Assembly: GCF_000002235.5 (NCBI RefSeq)
Contig: NW_022145604.1
Span: 5,367,077-5,431,076 of the forward strand
DNA length: 64,000 bases
Direction: 5' to 3'
From: Strongylocentrotus purpuratus
Taxonomy: Eukaryota > Echinodermata > Echinoidea > Camarodonta > Strongylocentrotidae
Shown: positions 38,401 to 48,800 of the stretch, piece by piece
How positions within the stretch are numbered: the first letter of the stretch is position 1
Layout of the letters: each line of letters opens with the position of its first letter
The notes under the pieces: model-generated
The model's input: only the letters and a program-made list of their open reading frames with translations
Database searches by the model: none
What the model was told of the DNA's origin: nothing
Position numbers and translations under genes: made by a program

Positions 38401-41400
38401 ATTGGCTTCCTCCACAATAATATAATAAATGTAATTTTTTTTAATATCTTGTTGTAATTTGTTTCCTCATCTTAAATCATTGATGCCATTTACAACACTT
38501 TGTGGCACAACAAAAACATGTTTACTCCTAGGTAATTATATTCATCAACTATTGTTTTTCAGAGATCAATAAAATTGCACAGAGCTATTAAAAATTTGCT
38601 GGAAAAGCATATTACTATGGAAACAACATGTACGCTACGGAAAAGAGTGCCTGCACTCTGTTTGACTTTTGTAATGTTTTGTTCCATCTGAAAGGATATC
38701 ACTTGCAGCCAAATTTTATCTCTGCACTTAATAGATTTTTAGGATAATTAAAAGTGGTTCTAAAAGCATTTACTGTATTCATCTATTGCACTGATATGAA
38801 AGCTAATAAAAGTAACAACATTTTTAAAACAATATAATTATCCTTGATCACATGTAACGTACATGAAGATGAGTATCTTCCAGTTGCATTGAATTTAAAA
38901 CAAAATCAAACATGAATTGAAATACAGTGAGACAACAAAAATGTGGTGATTGTGGGCAGGTGGTCTTTAAACTGTACATGGTCAACAGGTAATAAATAAA
39001 TTGTGTATAAATAGATTTCACATGAAACACATTGTGTGGTCTTTGTAGGCAGGTGTCTTTCTATACAGGTGGTTGCTAAATTGTCCTTAATTGTAGAAGA
39101 ACATACGTACATGTACATGTAAGTAAGCTATTTGTATTAAAGTGATTTCCTAGCTTGAGATACTGTATGGAGGGAAAAAAATCAATTGGATCAGTGATCC
39201 TGCGATTGAATTGAAGAACATGTAATATATTATATTTCAATTAGCAACTGATGGTAACACGTGTGAATGAAAATAAACAAGTAGCACAGCTGGAGCACAA
39301 TAGCGCCATGTGTTAAATTGCCGGCCAGAGAAAAATCAATTTCTGAGCTTCCAATGCAAATATAGCCAGAGCGAAACAAACAATTCTTTCCAATTTCCTC
39401 GTCTTTTTAATCAAGGGCATAGAGTGGTGAAGTGGGACGTCATCAAAAACCTATTGTATGTTTAATTTGTATTTCATTCATTTTCCATAGCCATTAACCC
39501 ATAGAATGACAGATGAATCAGGGATGATCTTTTATATTCTAGCTGTACATTTTTCCCCCTCTCGTGAAAGGTACCTTCACAGGTAGAATGAACAAGTCAT
39601 ATAACTGACAACTTCTCATTGTCCAGGCTCCCATGTGTATGCATACTGTATAAACAAAAGAGAAACTCCCAACCCCAAAAAAAACAAAACACGGTCACAG
39701 TCCACCAATGGACAAGAAGGAGTTCCATTCAAAAACAAAACTAACCACAAAACCTGTCTTCATTAGAAGTTGCAAAATAACCAGCTATTTTTTTTTTTTT
39801 TTTTAGCCCGATCTCAAATTAACCAGCTAATTTGCTTCCTAATCAGCCCGCAGATGCAATTAGCGGAGCTACTTGGTTGAGAAAATATCCCAAGAAATAT
39901 TGGACTTGTTTCCAAAATAGCCCGCTATTTGGGAAATTGCGGGCTATAGTTGCTTTATACATGTAGGCTCAAGGGGATGCAACATCCCTGAGAGCACATA
40001 AAACAACTATTCCTTGAATATTAAAGCAGTCATTATATCTTTTATATACTGTAAAAAAAAAGGTCATAGAATACATGTGCGATGTACTAATCATGGTAAT
40101 CAAGTTTGTTTACGCTATCGAGGTCTGTGTTGACAACTTGCAGGTAGAACTAGTCTTAGGGTGTCTGATCGTGCACTAGATTTTGTGTGCAAAAATCCTT
40201 CCCATTGAGATTGCACGCATATATCCCTATGCAGTCTACCGGTATGTGTATTGCGCGATCATGCAAAATCATGGTAAATGTATTTATTTCCAAATCGAGA
40301 TTCAAACCTCTATTGCTTGTGATCCTGAAGGTGATACTCAAAAAAATGAGGTGTCATATGAAAGAGCAGGTTTATCTCCATATAGCGTAATCTCGTCATT
40401 ACATCATTACAATCGAGATTGGCGGTCGTCTGCGCTTTGTTTGTAGTGACCAAATTTATCGCACAAAAATTGTATGGTAGCCGCGCTCCGCACAACTAAG
40501 TTTTATCACAACTTTTTTCCTGGTACCCAGAATCTTGCGGGAATATCACTCATGAACTATTGACCATTACTGGCATTGTTCGTCTCTTTAAAGCTTATCA
40601 GTACTAGTTTATAGGATGGATTAGACTGCCCTGCAAGGTCACTGGACAGGTGGCTATCTCATCAACTCAGCTCTCAGTTAACATAAGAAAAAGAGCATCA
40701 TGGGGGACCAATGGTCATCGATTAGGCATTGTTTAATATAGAGAGGGCGCAAGTAGCTACAAGTAGTGCAGTGAGCCTTTAAGGGAATGGCTAAAATCAC
40801 GACTGCAAATTCGACCAATCAGATGGCTAGATTTCTAAAGAGAGGTACATAATTTTAACAATGCCCCCCATATTAGGAGTTGATGATTGTATCGTATTCG
40901 TCATGCCTACCTTGATCGCTGGCATCGTCAACCAGGATGATCTCCGCTAGGAGGTCGTGAGGTGATCGGTTGATGATACTATGAACGTTCCGCAGGAGGG
41001 TGCTCCTCGCTTCGTTGTGGTACACCAAAATAACACTGGTGGTTGGAAGTTTCTTGGGATAAACTTTGTTGGCACAACTGCAACAACACAAGAAACAAAG
41101 AAATACATGTAAAAAAAACATATTTTGGGAGATTTTTAGATGCAAACATGTACAGAAAACAGTTGTATTTAGTGGTTGCACATACGTGTACAATGTACTG
41201 TATGTGCCAGGAAGATTATTAAAATAAGCTTTCATCGATGATGACAGAAACCAGATTCTCAGAATCAAGAAAAACTTGTATCCCCGTGTTAAAAACTACA
41301 TACAATGTAGAAATTGTATCTGCTTTTTAACTATTGTGGCAGAAAATGTTTAAAGAAAATTCCAAGGGAATACTGCTCAACAATCAACAGAGAGTCTCAT

Positions 41401-44400
41401 ACAATTTGTTTTCCAATATTTGTTGTACACAAGACTATGGTGATTTTCTATTAACTTCTTTGCTGGTCTAAACATCTATGTACTGTACTGAAGGAAAAAC
41501 ATCCAGAGTTGATTTAAGCTATTTTCTCTTTAAAGGTAAAGACCAGTTATGGTCATGCGATTGCATTGTGAAAGAAACGTTGTGGAATCGATCAGAAAAG
41601 GTTGATCATCTAGCATCTAGCATCTGCAAGGTTCTGGAATCATCAAAATGATAAGAAATTTGACCCATTCTTCGTAACGTTACAAGCACTATACACAGAA
41701 AGATGTATATGGGACTACCCTATATCTCTCACAGTCCATGAGAGAAACAAATTTACCAAATATATAAATTAGTAGGCGGTTTCCCGGCAAATTTTTTATC
41801 ATCATGTATTAGTCAAAACATATTCTTTCACATGATTGGTAATGAGAGCTTCCATTTCATTTTTGAAATTGGGGCGTTTCCAATACTGGTCTTTGCCTTT
41901 AAGTGCATTTCTATACCAGAATTCAACATCGGATATAAATTCTGAAACACCTCATCTTAAATTTTGTTAATTTGGTTAGTATGTAAACTGCACCACACGG
42001 GATAGTCACAGAAGAAATTGCCAGAATGCATACAATCCATGTACATGTAACATCAAATTTGCAAGTGATCAGTAAAAAGATCTAGAAAATTATGCTGTGG
42101 CATCTCTCGAGCCAATTTGTTGCTATGAGGCCCTAAAGAGCGAGGAACGAAGGTGCATAATATGTGGTCGTTTGGGAGAGTTCATGTATCTGGGTCGAGT
42201 AATTTGTCAGCCGCCCGACCCAGCGTCTTACCAATGATAACGATGGACTCGCAAATTGGGGCTGAAATGAATGTGCATCATGGCGCACACCTAACGACCT
42301 GGGATCAAGAGAGGTTCACATACATGTATGGCTGTAGGTTTCACAAACATTTGCAGTAGAGAGGGTTGCTCTGAAAGGGTATCATTAAGCTAACAGGCAC
42401 AAACCCAAATTGTCAGTTGTCCTGTATAAACACTGTCTGCGCTGCGAGACTATGCAGAGGGAATAGCGCATCTTTAGGCTCTGTACTTCAGCTGCTCTAC
42501 TAGACACGGCCAGAGATTGACAGAGCTAGGCTCTGCTAAAGGCTTTTAGGAATTGTGGTAGTGTTAAATTAGAGTCTGTACTAGCAGACTAGTCAACATC
42601 TATCATTCAACCTCCCCCCCCCCCCCCCAAAAAAAAGTGTTGAATGAGAAATTGAATATTCACCATAGCCCAATTCCATTTTAACAAAATTTGGCAGTCT
42701 GAGATCTTCTACCAGGGTTTCTATCTTGATTAATTTTGTCGGAATTACTTTGTAATTCAACACTTTTCCTTTAGGCAATGGCTGTCCCCTATTTGTGTCT
42801 AGTATCGAGCAGTGTGTCTATTCAATAAAGCACTCGTCATTGAAGGCACAGGCAACAAACATGACGCAAATATTGTAATTTAATGGCCTGCGGATATTGA
42901 TATGATCCAGAAAGGTTAAAGATAAGAAATGTCTTTTCTCTGAAATTCATTTAGTTTCATCCAAACTTGTGTCCTTGTACATCTTTCTACTATCATACAA
43001 ATACATGTACATACATGTATGGTTTCAATATACTACCTAAACAAGCGACAAAACCCTGATGCAAATTTTGTAATTAAGCTGTCTCTTGGCATTGTTGTGA
43101 TGCAGGGTGCTTATAAATAGATATGATATGTCCGCAAGGAAGAATTTAGCCTAATCACTCTACCCACCTGCCAGAGCAATCTCTCTGTCATCATTCAAAA
43201 ATCGCTTCAAACACCCTTTCAGATATTAAAGCAAAATGTAAATACTGTACATTTACATGTACAGTATTTACAGAAATACATGATTATTGTCTTGTCTGAA
43301 ATTCCTTAACCAACAAAAATTCATACCACGAAACGGCTTGACCATTATTTTGAACGAATTTTGTATAAAGAATCTGGTTTTGTTATCTGTATAAACATCT
43401 TCTAGTGTTAAAGACCCTAGAACAAACTTACAATGGACTCTGGGCCTAACATCGGGTAATGATCTGTTGAGTACTATTCTATCACTGGCCATTAAATTGA
43501 ATTCATGGATATGCTATAACTGACCATCTCCCAAAAGAATTTGTCTGTGTATGACGTTCCGTTATATTCGTACCTTGCGAACAACCCTCTCTCGTAAATG
43601 TATGATTTTTGCATTAAAAAAAATAAAAAATTGAAGGCTGTCTGTACTAGTTTGGCTAGGAGGGATTAGACCACCCAGGGTGGTCACTGACAGGTGGCTA
43701 TCTCATCAATTCAGCTCTCAATTAGCATAAGAAAAAGAGGATCATGGGGGACCAATGGTCACCGATTAGGCATTGTTTTCTATATAGAGGGAGCAAGTAG
43801 CTACAAGTAGTACAGTGGGCCTTTAAGTTTTCCTCTGGTGTGGATGACTTTCTTACCCTCTGGGCCTAACATCAGGCAATGATCTGTTGAGTGCTATCCT
43901 ATCGCTGGCCATCAAGTTGAATTCATTGATGGGCCATAACCGCTCCGACTCCGCTTTCCCTCCGGTTCTATAATAACGGGTTTGCCCATCTCGCCGGGGC
44001 CATCTAAATTTACAGGCTTTGGTATCTCTGAAAGAAGAAAATGGGAGAAAATAAGTTAATATTAAATCATATTCTAAAATCTCATTTCAAGAATTATGAA
44101 ATATCATATCAGTCGGAGTCCATAAGGATAATATCCTTCACCAATAAAAATGGAACAAGATTTGTAATAACAATTAAAACTAAATATTATAACGGATAAT
44201 AAGAAATGCAACTGACAGTGGCAATGATTTTATAATCAATGATTTAATCCCATTTCTCCTCCCAGGAATAGTTATTCAATATTAAGAAGTTTTTGTTTAA
44301 AAATCTACAAATGGAAATTACCAGACTACCGGTACAGTGTGTCTGCAATTTTCAATATTACAGTGGTATTGTGAGTCCTCATAATCCAGTAATAGGGACT

Positions 44401-45832
44401 TTTAGATTTACACGACGAGAACGTGGACCGCCACGTGTGACATCCTTTTAAGGTAATGTGACGTCCTTTTAAGGCACTGCCGGGCACGGCCCAGTCCACA
44501 CACTCGTCGTGTACATGTAAATCTGAAAGTCCCTATTACCTGTAAATAAAGACCACTCAAAGGAGACCAAAAAATGCTGTCTTTACATGTACACTGTATA
44601 CATGTAGGCAGCTGGTCTTTATGTACAGGTTCATTTTGATAATACACATTTCAATGCAACTCTCTATCCAAGGGAAACAGAAAATGTGGGCTTTACAGAC
44701 AGGTGTTATGTCATTACAGGTGGGCTGTCTATCTACATGTAGGTAGTCAATAAAAGCAGGTTCGATTGTACTACAAAATTGTGCGGGAGTTCCAGTGCTA
44801 GTGCCGTTTTAATAAGAACATTCCTTCAAGTTCAAATTTGTACAAATCTCATTTGAACAATGCTGAACCTCAAAATAATGCTTGATCACTATTAATTATT
44901 TACTCAATAAAACCTCCCATTTAAATTAAGAGCTTCCATGTCCTGTGCTCGCATCACAGAAAATGTATGTCTTTGGTAATAGCACAGCTGTGGTCTTGAT
45001 GGAGACTTGATGTAGCTAAACCCTTCATGAATGCTTAATCCATTACCATGGTAACCGGTCTGTGTACTTGCGTAAATTGCCATCCTGTATCTCTTCTCCC
45101 ACAAGCCATCGAGCTCTGGAGTCTATACATTGATTTTTTTTTGATAGCTCGGCAATACAAAGAAGCTTTTAAATAATGCATGAACACAAGCGTACATGTA
45201 CATGTACAACCAACCGAACACAATTTTAGTTTAGTTAGGGTACGAAATGCATGAAGAGGCAGGAGGAAAAATACATGGGGGCTCGGGGCGAATTTGCCCC
45301 CGAAATGAAGATGTGTACAATTAGATGTATAAAAGCAAAAACAAGTTTATACAGGGCACCAATTAATCCCAAAATAGCACTGTTAGAAAACAGAAGTGTA
45401 TAAATAATGCCTGCGGATGCTTACAGTCAAGTGAGAACATATTGTTTTTAGTTTTTACAGAAGACCAATTATCAAATTATCATATAATTGTAGGAAAATA
45501 TAAAGAATTCATGACGATGCGTATAATTTAAAGGCAAGAATATTTTGACTTGAGGGTAGCAATCTAAAAACAGTATTATTGTCAGAAAATAGAAGAATGA
45601 AGATTCACCCAATGTACCTTGAAACAACTCTACAAGGACAATTTTCAGTTGAAAGCGGAATGATATTAACCAAAACACTCAAGCTGATATTCTAAATTTA
45701 GTATAGCAGCATACATGTACAATGTACATGTACATGTAGGCTGCGACGGGTAGTCGAATGCTCGAGTACCCGCACGGTTGACAACTACTCGGGTACGATT
45801 TCTTGTACCCGAATATTCGGCCGCAAAAAAAA

Positions 45833-45873
<41 letters not shown>

Positions 45874-48800
45874 TCCAGGCCCACGCTTACCCGTGCCAGG
45901 GAGAGCAGCATCCGCTGGCATGGTACCGTCGGTAAAAATGTTTCCAAACTCAAGCACTGTCAAACTCACCTTTCAGAAACTGGGACCAAATGTCCAGATT
46001 TCTGTTTGGACTTGGAGGAAAATGGATTATTCTGCCATCTTTGGTTTTTAAAACAGCATTGTTTACTGTTATTATTCTTATTAAATCGGCGCCTTCAACT
46101 GCAACTCAAAGTAAAGTTGCATGCGTTTTCAGCGAGCTGTGCGAGGGACCTGGGAAACTGCCGAGTGGTATGGTAGTGGCAAAAAAGAAAAAAAAGGAAA
46201 AAAATCCAAAAATCCAAAAATTAAAAAAAAAAAAAAAAAAAAATCAAAAAAAAATAAAAAAAATTATAAAAAAACATGGCGTCCGAATACTCGAGTATTC
46301 GCCTGTGAGCCTGGGAGTGTACTCGGGTACCTCATTACACTGTTGTGCACAGCCCCTAAAAAAACTTTTTTTTTCCTTCCATAATTGATTCTCTTCAATT
46401 CATCTGCTTTGAAGTACATGTAGCATACAGAATCTTAAAGCTTTCCTCTTTTTTCTTCCAAATTAAAGATAAGATCACTTTAAGGTCATGCGATTGCATT
46501 GTGAAAAAAACGTTGTGCAATCTATCAGAAAAGTTTGATCATCTACAGTATAGTATTGGTGTGTACTGCAAGGTTCTGGAATCATCAAAATGATAAGAAA
46601 TTTGGCCCAGTCCTGGTAAAGTTACAAAGTTACTGTCACAACACATCCCATCCCAGTATAGCTTGGAAAAGCTGCTTCAGGGATTACCTCATCAAGTATC
46701 AAGTAACAAGCACTGTACACAGAAAGATGTATATGGGACTACGGGATACGTGCCCGATATCCATCAGGTCCAAATAGATATAATAATTTACCAATTATAT
46801 CAATTAGTAGGCGGTTTCTCAGCAAAATTTGTATCATCACATACTAGTCAAAACATATTCTCTCACATGATTGGTAATAAGAGCTTCCATTTCATTTTTT
46901 AGAGGGGGGGCGTTTCCAAAACTGATCTTTTACCTTTAACATTGCCCTGGCCTTTAAAATCAATTGATCATTCTTTTCATTTCTATTGCATATTCAAAAG
47001 TGAAATCAAATTTAATTTCACATTTACATGTACAGGTACGTTTATATCACTTTGGGACAAATAACAATTCATATTTAAACATTGAAATAAAATTGATGAT
47101 ACCTTCTGCTTTTGACATGAAAATTAAACAAGTGTATTGCCAGTTAAAAATAAATTTGTGATGTATTCTAGAATGCTTTTATCTACTAAGAAAATAAATC
47201 TTTCACCTTTATAATTCCACCATGGGGTCAGCCATATGGGGGACAGGCAGCCATGGGTTCTTGCTGAAACGCTGTGCCAAATATTGATTTTATTGATTTC
47301 TTTGGGTAAATAAACTTTACTGGACCGAGGCGGTTTTTCCCCTCCTTCTCCAGTATCTCGATAATGCGCTTTAATACCAAAGAAGGGTTGAACAACAGAG
47401 ATTGCTCAATCGCCAAGGGCAACTACAAATAATAATTCTTCAGGGTAAGAAAACGAATCTGGAGTAAGTTGAGCACCGGTAGCAGATTTTCATCCTAAAT
47501 GAATGTCATGAACAGATCCCATGCAAGTAAAAGGGGATTTCCCTTTCTAATTTATTTTCACAATGAAATGAAAGGAGTGAAGAAAAAAAATCTTGAAAAA
47601 TGAGGGCGGGGTGAGGCATCTGACTTTTAGGGGCTCTTTTGGGCATTTCGGGACACATTCGCCCGAGCCCCAGTGTATTTTTTCCCCTGGCTCAAGGCTT
47701 CAGAATTCAGTGTCTAATTAATTAGAGTCTGTTTCTGCAGAGTGCATACTACCCTTGTGACCTACATTCCAGCATTTTTTTTAAATTTCCGCTACACTAT
47801 TATATACACAGCTGTTACCATCACCTAAATATCTGCCCTAATTAATATTTCTTCAACTCTTACTGTTGATAATACTATCAAAGTACATACTGTACACAGC
47901 TGTATGGTTTTATGACCTGTGAAACCATCTTTAACACATTATGGACATGCTGTATCTCTAACCACCTTATCTGTTATTACAGAACTGGTAAGAGTTAACA
48001 AAATATAAATAAATAAAATAATTCACAAGAGCCTTTTGCTTTGGGGGAGGAGATTTATTTTCATTGTCATTGGTAATTAATAATCTTCTTCTTGTCATAG
48101 GTATTGTGACTGATGATTAGTTTTTACCTAACTACTATTTAGAACAAATTTGCTTGTAAGTAAGCCACCAGGGAACGGACGGTTTAGTTCAAGTTCTGTC
48201 CAAGGGACTTGGTATTTGGTAATGATGATTATGAATACATTACCAAAGGGTACTACTAGACATGTACATGTACATATACATCTAGCATTCATATCGACGT
48301 GGTTATGAACCAGGAATCTCTCAGTCACGAGACCACAGCTCTCTACCACTGAGCCATCGTACCACCAGAGCACTTTGTTAATCTTTTAGGCCTACTGTAT
48401 TTCAAAGCTTTTCAGAGTAAAGTCACCCACAGCTCCTGAATATACAGTACATGGCTGATTACAATGCTTCATTGCTCCGCTTCTATTTCTACACTCACTG
48501 ACCTTCACTTTGTAAATCAAATCAAGTCAATGAGGTGGTTGCCATGGTCTGCCAGTCCCACTGCAGGCGGGCCATAACTACTGAAGTCACAGCCTGCATT
48601 GATGTAAACCTACATGTACGGTACATTTTTATAACTCAATTTGTGTGGGTCTACATGTACGCTCGATCGCTCTCTAAAGGCTCATTCAGATATGATGCAT
48701 TAAAATGGCAAATTAAAAAAAAAAGATGTGTAAATGGATAGCAATTGTGCTTGACACAAACGTACAAATGTACCTGTTGTATCAATATATTACATTCCAT

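Larger units (their letters stand above)
25201..40910 (-). other. GALNT intron 3 (15.7 kb)
   Basis: No host exon found. It carries a GA array (25600-25670), a LINE split by TTAA element P4 (26337-27330), family Q copies (27814, 28537, 30312), partial family A (29800), a TTAA element with a doubled flank (31036), tRNA-like SINEs (32600, 36145), G runs (31.4-31.7 and 34.09 kb), a poly(A)/purine tract (35.2-35.5 kb) and family A copy 4 (40588). Anonymous DNA fills 28.8-29.8, 33-34 and 36.4-40.5 kb. Confidence 0.75.
41078..43856 (-). other. GALNT intron 2
   Basis: Contains family Q copy d (41530-41902), a C run (42614-42628), a decayed tandem copy of the exon 2 end (43434-43520) and family A copy 5 (43631-43826), which separates that copy from exon 2. 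The rest is anonymous. Confidence 0.8.

Noticed and set aside
45990-46388. Lys-rich frames in the hAT-like element
   Set aside because: The lysines come from A tracts; the matching region of the second copy does not keep the frame.
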